From UBA12202 sp049595035 (GTDB taxonomy: Bacteria; Pseudomonadota; Alphaproteobacteria; Puniceispirillales; UBA1172): DNA of 64,000 nt. Every line of letters starts with the position of its first letter. Positions within the stretch are counted from its first letter, which is position 1. The DNA lies in NCBI GenBank assembly GCA_049595035.1, contig JBMYKD010000003.1, forward strand, positions 61,817 to 125,816. The letters are read 5' to 3'. Shown here in pieces: positions 16,747-24,599 of this stretch. Below the pieces are notes generated by a model, which was given only the letters and a program-made list of their open reading frames with translations, did no database searches and was not told the DNA's origin. Made by a program: the position numbers and the translations under genes.

Positions 16747-18405
16747 TTATGCGCTCCACCAGCGGCGTGAACACAGATGACCATCAAGTTCCCAGTTATT
16801 GGCAATCTGGCCAGGGACGGAAACACTGGAACGATAACCCATGATTTCACTGAGGAAGACCGGAAGGATCAGGCCACCATCGGTATGCACGATACGCTGC
16901 ATCTCGACATACATCTCACGACGCTTTGCCTGATCTGTTTCAGCCCGTGCTTCAACCAGAAGCTTATCAAAGCTGGCGTTTTTCCAGTGTGTATCATTCC
17001 AATCAGCTTTTGAATAATAAATCTGGGAGAAAATCCAGTCTTCGGTTGGACGACCACTCCAGTAACATGCTGACCATGGCTTATTCATCCAGACATTTGA
17101 CCAGTAACCATCATTTGGCTCACGGACAACTTCGATATCAATGCCAGCGGCTTTTGCTGATTCCCGCATTAATGCACCAGCATCAACAGCACCAGCAAAA
17201 CCAGTATCTGCCGCATGGAATTTCACAGAAAGACTGCTCATACCGGCCTGCTTGAGGTAGTATTTAGCCTTTTCCGGATCATATTCACGTTGTGGCAGTT
17301 CTTCGTCGGTTGCCTTGAAGAAGTTAGCTGGCCCAACAGGGCTATCGTTACCAAGCTGACCATAACCGTAGAAAATCTTATCCAGTAATTCCTGACGGTT
17401 AACGATATGCTTCATGGCGTTCCGGACATTCTGGTCGGTATAAGGATCCATGTCACAAAGCATTGGCATAGTGCACTGTTTGTTACCGGTTGAAATCAGA
17501 GTCTTAACGTTTGGCATATTGCCAAGTCGTGACGCTGTCTTACCGGGAACGTTATTGATTGCGTCAACCGCTCCGGTTGAAAGTGCCGCCATACGCGCTG
17601 TCGGGTCGGAAATACCAAGGGTTTCAATTTCATCAAAGTAAGAATCATTGCCTGTGTTATGATAATTAGCAAATTTCTTAGTTAATGTACGGACACCCGG
17701 CTCATGCTCTTCAAGCGTGTAAGGCCCAGCCCCAACACCTGATTCCCAGTCAATATTGCCATCACCTTTAGATGGGCAGATATTGAGGTGGTAATCTGAC
17801 ATAAGGATAGGCAGGTCGCCGTTGCCTTCGTTCAGTTCAATAATAACAGCACCCTTGCCGTCTTCCTTCACTGATGAGATACCTGATACAACGCCGCTTC
17901 CGCCTGATCCATTGGCTTCAACCGTGTGGTAGCGGATAGAATCAGCGACATCTGTTGAATCCATGGTCTTGCCATTATGGAATTCGACACCCTGACGAAG
18001 GTTAAAGCGCCATGTCTTAGCACCATTTGATGGCTCCCAGCTTTCAACCAGGTCACCTGCAACTGATCCGTCAGGCATGATTTTTGTCATATTCGGACGA
18101 ACCTGACCCATGGATACGTTGATCATATAGGCGTCAAGGATTTTGCCGGGATCAAGAACGTCACTTGTTGCACCACCGGTAATACCGATACGCAGACGAC
18201 CACCATTTTTAGGTGTTGCGGCTTCTACTTCCTTAACAACAGCGGTAGCGCCAGCCAGTGAGACTCCAAGTGCCATTGATGTGGCAACAAAATCTCGACG
18301 GCTAATTTCACCAGAGATAAAGCTAGACTGAAGAGACTTGGCTTTCTGCTGGGTTTCCTTATCTGATATTTCACTCGAAATATCGTGTTTATCGTTGCTA
18401 TTCAT
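16747..18405 (-). CDS. Peptide-type ABC transporter substrate-binding protein (SBP family 5)
   Basis: This 552-residue periplasmic binding protein has a twin-arginine signal: ISRRDFVATSMALGVSLAG at about residues 34-52, preceded by a polar 33-residue leader. The mature part shows family-5 features such as LVESWEPSNGAKTWRFNLRQ and YDPEKAKYYLKQAG. Tat export means it folds, perhaps with a bound ligand, before leaving the cytoplasm. The start has a strong GGAGG. It leads the importer-peptidase run. Family 5 proteins bind peptides, but also opines, nickel or sugars; the cargo is not decided by sequence. Confidence 0.93.
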   Translation of the reverse strand: MNSNDKHDISSEISDKETQQKAKSLQSSFISGEISRRDFVATSMALGVSLAGATAVVKEVEAATPKNGGRLRIGITGGATSDVLDPGKILDAYMINVSMGQVRPNMTKIMPDGSVAGDLVESWEPSNGAKTWRFNLRQGVEFHNGKTMDSTDVADSIRYHTVEANGSGGSGVVSGISSVKEDGKGAVIIELNEGNGDLPILMSDYHLNICPSKGDGNIDWESGVGAGPYTLEEHEPGVRTLTKKFANYHNTGNDSYFDEIETLGISDPTARMAALSTGAVDAINNVPGKTASRLGNMPNVKTLISTGNKQCTMPMLCDMDPYTDQNVRNAMKHIVNRQELLDKIFYGYGQLGNDSPVGPANFFKATDEELPQREYDPEKAKYYLKQAGMSSLSVKFHAADTGFAGAVDAGALMRESAKAAGIDIEVVREPNDGYWSNVWMNKPWSACYWSGRPTEDWIFSQIYYSKADWNDTHWKNASFDKLLVEARAETDQAKRREMYVEMQRIVHTDGGLILPVFLSEIMGYRSSVSVPGQIANNWELDGHLCSRRWWSA

Positions 18406-18523
18406 GATTCCTCCATCTGAAACAACTTTATTTACTTTATGGTAATTTTATTAAACAATGAGATATCAATTTCGTAAACAAATTTTTGAAAAAATTTGAT
18501 ATAATTGTAAAATAATTCATGTT

Positions 18524-18552
18524 TTGGTTAATTCATTTTTAAATATTATAAA
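18524..18552 (+). promoter_or_regulatory. Candidate promoter for the tupBC genes
   Basis: TTGGTT and TATAAA are separated by 17 bp in a very AT-rich 165-bp divergent region. The -10 ends 18 bp before the tupB start, so the leader would be short, and no clear Shine-Dalgarno site is visible before the ATG. Confidence 0.4.
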
Positions 18553-18570
18553 ATCTAACTAGACCTTTTT

Positions 18571-19257
18571 ATGGAAATTCTTGACGCATTATCAGATGCT
18601 TTTGGCCTGTTGCTTACAGGTGATGAAGCATTATATGAAATCATCTTTCTGTCTCTTCAGGTGAATCTTACCGCCGTGGGGTTATCTGCTTGTGTCGGGT
18701 TTCCGCTTGGGGCTTTGCTGGCAACATCACGGTTTATGGGGCGTGGTTTCATCATTACTCTTGTAAATACATTAATGGGTTTGCCCCCTGTTGTTGTTGG
18801 TTTGCTGGTATATCTGATGATATCGCGTTCAGGCCCTTTAGGGGTGCTGGAGCTTCTATACACGCCGACAGCCATGATTATAGCGCAATTCATTCTGGTG
18901 ACGCCAATCATCACAGCGCTAACACGGCAGGCCTTATCGCGGCTGGATGATGAATATCAATCCATGTTTCTCATGCTTGGCATATCACCTTGGCGGCGAA
19001 TGCGGACATTGATTTATGATGGTGGGGTGGATTTATTCACGGCTCTGCTGGCTGGGCTTGGCCGTGCCATGGCTGAAGTCGGGGCGGTAATGATTGTTGG
19101 CGGTAATATCAATCATTTTACCAGAGTGATGACAACAACCATCACGTTAGAAGCGTCACGCGGGCAATTATCCGCTGCATTGGCGCTGGGGGTTGTTTTG
19201 CTTACCATGACATTGATGATCAATGCGGTTGTCAGCATATTAAGTGGGGGACAGTAA
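18571..19257 (+). CDS. tupB: ABC transporter permease, TupB/ModB-like (tungstate or molybdate)
   Basis: This is a 228-residue permease with about five membrane segments. The family traits are GLPPVVVGLLVYLMISRSGPLG in the middle and the GLGRAMAEVGAVMIVGGN segment, which match the tungstate-type TupB group better than ModB. It would carry the oxyanion across the inner membrane. The tupC-like gene starts within its stop codon (TAATG). No gene for the matching binding protein TupA is next to it, which is unusual. The need for Mo or W fits SoeA, MsrP and the cofactor genes in this window. Confidence 0.82.
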   Translation: MEILDALSDAFGLLLTGDEALYEIIFLSLQVNLTAVGLSACVGFPLGALLATSRFMGRGFIITLVNTLMGLPPVVVGLLVYLMISRSGPLGVLELLYTPTAMIIAQFILVTPIITALTRQALSRLDDEYQSMFLMLGISPWRRMRTLIYDGGVDLFTALLAGLGRAMAEVGAVMIVGGNINHFTRVMTTTITLEASRGQLSAALALGVVLLTMTLMINAVVSILSGGQ

Positions 19258-19982
19258 TGCTGGCGACGTCACCATATCTTTTGCTTCAGGCGCGTGAACT
19301 AGGGGTGAAACGTGGTGGAAAGATGGTTGTTTCCAATGCAGATATCTCTATTTCATCGACTGGGATTACAGGGTTAATCGGGGCAAACGGGTCTGGCAAG
19401 ACATCATTAGTCATGATGTTGGCAGGGCTATTATCACCTGATTATGGCGTTATAAGCCTGACAAACGCTCAAGGGGAGGCTGCAAGCCGACAGCAGATCG
19501 GGCTTATGATGCAGAAACCGGTCATCATGCGGCGAAGCGTTTATGACAATTGTGATTATGTTCTATCGGCGTTGAATGTGCCTGCATCCGAACGCCAGAC
19601 TCGTATCATGTCAGGGCTTTCTCTGTTGGAAATTGATCAATATGCCAAACAGGATGCCCGAACATTATCGTCAGGCGAACAACAGCGAATGGCACTAGCT
19701 AGGGTGCTGATGACAAATCCGGGGATATTGTTATGTGATGAAGCTACCAGCAACCTTGACCCTAAATCGACCCAGATGATTGAAACGGTTATCATGGATA
19801 AAGCGGCATCAGGCCTACCAGTTTTATGGGTGACGCATAATCTGGCACAACTGCGCCGGATGACTCAGCGTATAATATTCATGCAAAAGGGTAAGATTCT
19901 GGCGGATCAGGACACAGATAGCTTTTTCCATGCCCCGTCCTGTTCGGAAGCAGAAGAATATCTGGCTTATGAACGCATATAG
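19257..19982 (+). CDS. tupC: ABC transporter ATPase, TupC-like
   Basis: This is a 241-residue ATPase with Walker A GANGSGKTS near residue 42, signature LSSGEQQRMALARVL, and Walker B ILLCDEATSNLD. It overlaps tupB by one base and must be its energising partner. Small single-domain ATPases of this type serve tungstate and molybdate uptake. It ends in a convergent arrangement with the Usp gene, 70 bp away, with no clear terminator in between. Confidence 0.85.
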   Translation: MLATSPYLLLQARELGVKRGGKMVVSNADISISSTGITGLIGANGSGKTSLVMMLAGLLSPDYGVISLTNAQGEAASRQQIGLMMQKPVIMRRSVYDNCDYVLSALNVPASERQTRIMSGLSLLEIDQYAKQDARTLSSGEQQRMALARVLMTNPGILLCDEATSNLDPKSTQMIETVIMDKAASGLPVLWVTHNLAQLRRMTQRIIFMQKGKILADQDTDSFFHAPSCSEAEEYLAYERI

Positions 19983-20052
19983 TTATTCATGGTAAGATTG
20001 GATATCCTATGAAAACCAGACATAGATACCATTCTAAAGACAGCTCAAAGCG

Positions 20053-20556
20053 TTAGCTAACGTTATCAATGTCTTCATCGCTCAGATGACCGGGGACTAT
20101 CGTAATCGGAACACGGCATTGTGAGGCACCGCGAGTGGTAAGAAAATTGATCAAAGGCCCTGTATTTTCATCATAGACATTGGCACCAAGCACCAGAATA
20201 GAAATTTCAGGTTCGTTGTCGATCAGGTCAATCACTTCTGATTTAGGATCACCTTCGCGCAGATGGACAATGGGATATTCGCCCGTTAATTCATGCACCC
20301 ATTCGCTATTCGTGCGGAGCAATTGTTCCGCTTCTTCGCGGGCTTCTTCAACCATCAGCTCACCAACGCCGATCCAGTGCTGGAATTCCGCCTGACCAAT
20401 GCAACGCAATAACGCCACCCGGCCATTAACAGATATAGCGCGTTTACAGGCAAAATAGAGAGCCTGATGGAGTTCTTTGCTATCATCAACGACGACCAGA
20501 AAAACCCGCCGCTTATCTGCTTTTTTCTGATCTTTTGTTTTTTTGCGTGTTGTCAT
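20053..20556 (-). CDS. Universal stress protein family protein
   Basis: This UspA-fold protein of about 167 residues opens with a lysine- and arginine-rich stretch, then FLVVVDDSKELHQALYFACK, the usual Usp beginning. It ends with VLGANVYDENTGPL and CRVPITIVPG, which replace the classic ATP-loop glycines only in part, so nucleotide binding is uncertain. The start at 20556 has GAAGG 6 bp upstream and follows the preceding gene's stop by 2 bp. It is the last gene of the TauE run, so it may respond to the state of that exporter. Function is otherwise unknown. Confidence 0.85.
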   Translation of the reverse strand: MTTRKKTKDQKKADKRRVFLVVVDDSKELHQALYFACKRAISVNGRVALLRCIGQAEFQHWIGVGELMVEEAREEAEQLLRTNSEWVHELTGEYPIVHLREGDPKSEVIDLIDNEPEISILVLGANVYDENTGPLINFLTTRGASQCRVPITIVPGHLSDEDIDNVS

Positions 20557-20558
20557 GA

Positions 20559-21335
20559 CTACCTTCTGAATATTCTGGCGGCACCCCATCCCATGAATAC
20601 CGCAAACATAATAGCAAAGATTCCATAGAGAGGTGAATGTTTATGGGCAAATTCAAAAATATCAGCACTTAATCCGGATTTTCTAACAACAATAACAGAC
20701 TGGGTTTCGCTGATTAAATCCCCTGACCGGAAATGCAGAATGCGGACATTATAATTACCGGGTAGCACATTGGCTGGCAAAGATATATTTGATCTGAACA
20801 ATACATTCTTTCTGACCGTAACGTCACTGTTTTCATTCCACAGGCTAGCCTTTTCCATGTTCCGGATAAGGGCAGTTTGCCAGTCTGAAACCTCACCTTC
20901 TGATATTTCACTTCCTTCAGCCAGAGAGAACGGAACATGTTGTAACCCCAATCCCAGGTCTTCCAGCATGCGCGTGGATGTAATCACATTGAGCGGCCGG
21001 GTGGATGAGATCTGATAAAAACTGGGGATATTAGTCAGCGTGGCAGATTCGGTATTAATCCAGATGCCGCTTACCCTTGATTTAAACCTGATGGCTATAT
21101 CTTTTGGTGGGCCTTCGACAATAATGACAACATCGTCACCGATGTCTCTATCAATTGTGCCGAATAATAGCAGGCTTGCACCATTAAAATCTGTCGATAT
21201 CTGGACTTCCTTTTCATTCAGATCAGCAACCAGAACCCCACTGCCCATCGCCTGCTGGGATATCATGCCGGCAAATAACACAGCGGAAAGCCATAAAAGG
21301 AAACGGGTTAGGCATGGATAAGTCAGAGAGGGCAT
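20559..21335 (-). CDS. TIGR02186-like transmembrane protein, partner of TauE
   Basis: This protein of about 258 residues has an N-terminal signal or anchor segment (FLLWLSAVLFAGMISQQAMG), a beta-rich periplasmic part, and a C-terminal membrane helix (LYGIFAIMFAVFMGWGAARI) with a basic end. It resembles the alphaproteobacterial TIGR02186 family of unknown function, which I recall as a neighbour of TauE/SafE genes. Its start is inside the TauE stop codon (TAATG), so translation is coupled. The topology suggests a large periplasmic domain beside the exporter pore, perhaps a periplasmic partner. No catalytic motif is evident. Confidence 0.75.
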   Translation of the reverse strand: MPSLTYPCLTRFLLWLSAVLFAGMISQQAMGSGVLVADLNEKEVQISTDFNGASLLLFGTIDRDIGDDVVIIVEGPPKDIAIRFKSRVSGIWINTESATLTNIPSFYQISSTRPLNVITSTRMLEDLGLGLQHVPFSLAEGSEISEGEVSDWQTALIRNMEKASLWNENSDVTVRKNVLFRSNISLPANVLPGNYNVRILHFRSGDLISETQSVIVVRKSGLSADIFEFAHKHSPLYGIFAIMFAVFMGWGAARIFRR

Positions 21336-22249
21336 TACCGTAAAATCTCCAACGAAAAGAAATCTTCTGGCGTGATAATGACATCGGTAACCAGTTTGAT
21401 ACAAACCGCAAGAACAATTAATGCAAGCAGTCCCCGTAATTGTTCACCCTTGAGAAGCGCGCCTATTCGGGTGCCAAATTGTGCCCCGACCACCCCGCCG
21501 ATAAGCAATAAACCAGCAAGCACCACATCAACTGTTTGTGTCTGAACAGACTGCAGGAAGGTCACATTTGCCGTAACAAAAATAATCTGGAAAAGTGAGG
21601 TTCCAACAACCACCGATGTAGGCATACCAAGCAGATAAATCATGGCAGGTACCATGATAAATCCGCCGCCAACCCCCATGATAGCAGAAAGAATGCCAAC
21701 GCCAGCACCAATCATGAATGGCAATAACGCGCTAATATAAAGTTTGGATTTACGGAATCGCATCTTGAAGGGAAGTCCGTGAAGCCAGTTATGCTGATGC
21801 AGGCGGCGACGCTTTGCCCCGGGCCGGCGAGAACGTAAGATTGTCTGCATGCTTTCAAATAACATGAGGATGCCAACAATGCCGAGGAAGATAATAAAGC
21901 TGAGTTTGATGGCAAGATCAATCTGGCCAAGCTCGCGTAGCATGGCAAAAATATAAACGCCAATGGTTGAGCCAACAATACCGCCAGCCAGCAGAATAGA
22001 ACCCATTTTAATATCAACATTGCCGCGCCGCCAATGTGCCAGCACCCCGGAAACAGATGCAGCAACGATCTGATTGGCTTCGGTTCCAACAGCAACCGCT
22101 GCCGGCACGCCAAGAAAGATCAGCAGAGGCGTCATAAGGAAGCCCCCACCAACACCAAAGATTCCTGACAACAGACCAACCATGCCACCTAACCCAAGAA
22201 TGAGAAAGATGTTGATAGATATTTCAGCAATAGGGAGATAAATATACAT
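21335..22249 (-). CDS. TauE/SafE family sulfite (organosulfonate) exporter
   Basis: This 304-residue membrane protein has about eight hydrophobic segments and two related halves. Each half holds the family signature: GLLSGIFGVGGGFLMTPLLI in the first and GILSAIMGVGGGFIMVPAMI in the second. A basic cytoplasmic loop (RSRRPGAKRRRLHQHN) separates the halves. Members export sulfite, sulfoacetate or related anions. With soeABC and tpa nearby, sulfite relief is the simplest role. It leads a run with the TIGR02186-like and Usp genes, and an ArsR-type gene lies just upstream on the same strand. Confidence 0.9.
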   Translation of the reverse strand: MYIYLPIAEISINIFLILGLGGMVGLLSGIFGVGGGFLMTPLLIFLGVPAAVAVGTEANQIVAASVSGVLAHWRRGNVDIKMGSILLAGGIVGSTIGVYIFAMLRELGQIDLAIKLSFIIFLGIVGILMLFESMQTILRSRRPGAKRRRLHQHNWLHGLPFKMRFRKSKLYISALLPFMIGAGVGILSAIMGVGGGFIMVPAMIYLLGMPTSVVVGTSLFQIIFVTANVTFLQSVQTQTVDVVLAGLLLIGGVVGAQFGTRIGALLKGEQLRGLLALIVLAVCIKLVTDVIITPEDFFSLEILR

Positions 22250-22421
22250 AAACGTTCTTTAATCTTAATAGTCTCATAATAAGGATTTATCACGAATTTT
22301 CAATATTAAAATCACAGTTGAATGGCTCTCATTTTCAAGCTGTCAGCAAGTGTGATTTTGAACGTTATCCTGATTGGGTGAAGGATTAAATCAGGTTTGC
22401 CAAGACAAACATGAAAATCAT

Positions 22422-22847
22422 TTATAAATAAAACAATAGGCAGATAATATTATTTGGTTTTAGCAGGTTTAAGCATGGGATCGTTTTAAATTTTTCAGAA
22501 AGAACGGAAATGATATCGCGGACAGTTTCATCATGGATGGAATAATATACCATTTGTGAATCGCGTCTTGTTTTTACAATCTTTGCCCGTCTTAGACGAC
22601 CAAGATGCTGGGATAAGGAAGACTGGCATAGTGATTTGACAAATTGTTCCAGCTCTTTCACGGAATGTTCTTCCCCGTCCATCAGATGACTAAGGATTTT
22701 CAAACGCTGGCTATTACTCATCGCTTTCAGTATGGTAGTGGCTCGGCTTCGGCTATCTGCTGAAGATTTGCCAGAACTGGATGTGCTGTTCCTGCTGAAT
22801 GTTCTCTGTGGTGAAGATATCTGATTTTTAGGGGATTTTGGCCACAT
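22422..22847 (-). CDS. ArsR family transcriptional regulator
   Basis: This 141-residue winged-helix repressor has a polar Ser-rich leader of about 35 residues, then ATTILKAMSNSQRLKILSHL, the recognition helix CQSSLSQHLGRLRRA, and the wing TRRDSQMVYYSI. This most resembles the BigR/SqrR persulfide-sensing branch. However, the usual first cysteine in the RLxILCHL position is a serine here (S53); cysteines are at 74, 125 and 136. It may therefore sense differently or not by the known disulfide switch. GGAG lies 8 bp before the start. It probably controls the TauE run downstream and itself. Confidence 0.88.
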   Translation of the reverse strand: MWPKSPKNQISSPQRTFSRNSTSSSGKSSADSRSRATTILKAMSNSQRLKILSHLMDGEEHSVKELEQFVKSLCQSSLSQHLGRLRRAKIVKTRRDSQMVYYSIHDETVRDIISVLSEKFKTIPCLNLLKPNNIICLLFYL

Positions 22848-22994
22848 TTGATTTGCTCCAGTTCCGTGTGTAAATTAAATGACATGATGGTTTTTGCCAA
22901 TTCATGCGAAACTCTCGAAACTGCATTTTAATGGACAGTTATTAACAAACCCTTAATGAGAAGCATTTTTATGAAGAAAAAATGGAAAACTGAC

Positions 22995-23023
22995 GTTAAA
23001 ACCAGTGTCATGGTCGATATAAT
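22995..23023 (+). promoter_or_regulatory. Candidate promoter for the DUF1285-nudix genes
   Basis: A perfect TATAAT -10 lies 17 bp after a weak GTTAAA -35 and ends 17 bp before the start codon. The position implies a short leader that still holds the ribosome-binding region. Confidence 0.4.
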
Positions 23024-23040
23024 TAGGGGAATTCGGTGAC

Positions 23041-23655
23041 ATGATTGACAAAACCCCTTCTGCGGATGTCATGCGTGGCTGGGTGAAATCTCACCGCGAT
23101 AAAAACACGCCAATTCAACAATTCGATATCGGTATTGATGCCAATGGCCAGTGGTTTCATGAAGGTAGCCCGATCCAGAGAGAAAAGCTGGTTAAGCTTT
23201 TTGCGTCCATTCTGACACGTCTGGAAAATGGGGCATATGCCCTTGTTACCCCTGCCGAAATTGGCACGATTACTGTTGAAGACGCCCCGTTTATTGTTAC
23301 AAAAATGGATATAGAAAACAGGAATGACGACACCGGTGACGGGATGAATACAAATCCTGAAACGGATCGCATGATACGGTTTACAACATCTGTTGGGGAT
23401 ACCATAACACTAGATGCGGATCATCAGATCATCTTGCGTGAATATGACGGGATGGAAAAACCATATATCCAGATCAGGGATGGGCTTGATGCGGTCATTA
23501 ATCGGGCTGTTTTTTATGAAATGGCAGAACATAGTGTTGTTTATCATGGCCAGATTGGTATCTGGTCATCTGGTCTGTTTCATCCGCTTTCCAGCCAGGC
23601 CGTTGATGAAGATCAGATGCCTGATACCCTTCATGCGGATAAACCTGCATCATGA
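23041..23655 (+). CDS. DUF1285 domain-containing protein
   Basis: This 204-residue soluble protein resembles the DUF1285 family, found mainly in proteobacteria and without a known function. Recognisable pieces are FDIGIDANGQWFHEGSPIQREKLVKLF and EDAPFIVTKM, followed by two beta-rich halves. No signal peptide or catalytic motif is seen. It overlaps the Nudix gene by 4 bp (ATGA), so the two are made together; in other alphaproteobacteria it also lies next to a CoA-pyrophosphatase Nudix gene. Confidence 0.85.
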   Translation: MIDKTPSADVMRGWVKSHRDKNTPIQQFDIGIDANGQWFHEGSPIQREKLVKLFASILTRLENGAYALVTPAEIGTITVEDAPFIVTKMDIENRNDDTGDGMNTNPETDRMIRFTTSVGDTITLDADHQIILREYDGMEKPYIQIRDGLDAVINRAVFYEMAEHSVVYHGQIGIWSSGLFHPLSSQAVDEDQMPDTLHADKPAS

Positions 23656-24248
23656 TGGCAAACTGTCCTGATACGCCGCAAGCCTGGCGCCGTTTGTTTT
23701 CGGATCATGTCCTGTCACAACCGGAAAAGGCACCAGCCGGATTGCGGGCGTCATCGGTTCTGGTGCCGGTCGTAATTGATGCGGAACAGCCTTATCTCAT
23801 TTTAACTAAACGGACAGCACATTTGCCAAATCATGCTGGCCAGATTTGTTTCCCCGGCGGCAAGATGGATCAGGGGGAAACAGTCATGGCCACTGCCTTG
23901 AGAGAAAGTCACGAAGAAATCGGACTTAACCCCGATCAGGTTGAACCATTAGGGTATTTGCCGGGGGTTATCGCGGCGGGCAAGTTCCATATTGCTCCGG
24001 TGCTAGGTGTTGTGCCGCCATCGGTCTGTCTGTCACCTGACCCGGGTGAGGTTGAACGGATATTTCCACTGCCTCTTGATATAGCGCTTAATCATAACCA
24101 TTTCCGTGAAGAGTCCATATATAATAATAGTCAACATTATCAGACCTGGGTTATTGATCATCATGAAGAATATATCTGGGGCGCAACAGCAAGAATCATT
24201 GTGCAATGGCATGCCGCCATTACCCGCGCCGATGCTGGCTCTTCATAG
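23652..24248 (+). CDS. Nudix hydrolase, CoA pyrophosphatase type
   Basis: This 198-residue Nudix protein carries an intact Nudix box near residues 73-95 (GGKMDQGETVMATALRES, then HEEIGL). Ahead of it lies LTKRTAHLPNHAGQICFPGG, which matches the CoA-pyrophosphatase (NudL/YeaB) group, where a motif before the box marks CoA specificity. It would cleave CoA or its derivatives to phosphopantetheine and 3',5'-ADP. The start overlaps the DUF1285 stop, and the DUF6111-like gene follows after 42 bp. Confidence 0.88.
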   Translation: MMANCPDTPQAWRRLFSDHVLSQPEKAPAGLRASSVLVPVVIDAEQPYLILTKRTAHLPNHAGQICFPGGKMDQGETVMATALRESHEEIGLNPDQVEPLGYLPGVIAAGKFHIAPVLGVVPPSVCLSPDPGEVERIFPLPLDIALNHNHFREESIYNNSQHYQTWVIDHHEEYIWGATARIIVQWHAAITRADAGSS

Positions 24249-24290
24249 AATGATGATTGCTCGGGGCAAAACATTCAGAAAGGAAAAGCC

Positions 24291-24599
24291 ATGCTTCGCC
24301 TTGCCATCATTTTGCTAGCCATTGCTATCGGTATTACCATTGGTATTGCTATGGCTTCCCGCTATCAAAGAAAAAAAGCTGAACAGGTGATAGAGGTTGA
24401 TGCCGAATATGTGGAAGATGTTTCCATTCTGGCGACCATTAAGGCGTTACTACCCTGGCTTATCGGATTTGCCATTATCTTTGGTGGTTTGATGCTTCTG
24501 GTTAATCCGGAAAAGGCTGATATTGATCAGCCATATCGACCGGCTACCATCGAAAATGGTAAAATCAAACCTCATTCTTTTGGCACAGATGATGAGTGA
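24291..24599 (+). CDS. Small membrane protein, DUF6111-like
   Basis: This 102-residue protein has two membrane segments (LRLAIILLAIAIGITIGIAM at the N terminus and LLPWLIGFAIIFGGLMLLV in the middle) with an acidic linker, and a polar C-terminal tail. It resembles the small DUF6111 proteins that alphaproteobacteria encode next to the CCA nucleotidyltransferase. Function is unknown. The stop codon overlaps the start of cca by one base (TGATG). Confidence 0.75.
   Translation: MLRLAIILLAIAIGITIGIAMASRYQRKKAEQVIEVDAEYVEDVSILATIKALLPWLIGFAIIFGGLMLLVNPEKADIDQPYRPATIENGKIKPHSFGTDDE

Noticed and set aside
22971..23039. A 22-codon lysine-rich frame just before the DUF1285 gene
   Set aside because: No ribosome-binding site, and it covers the best promoter and the ribosome-binding region of the next gene.
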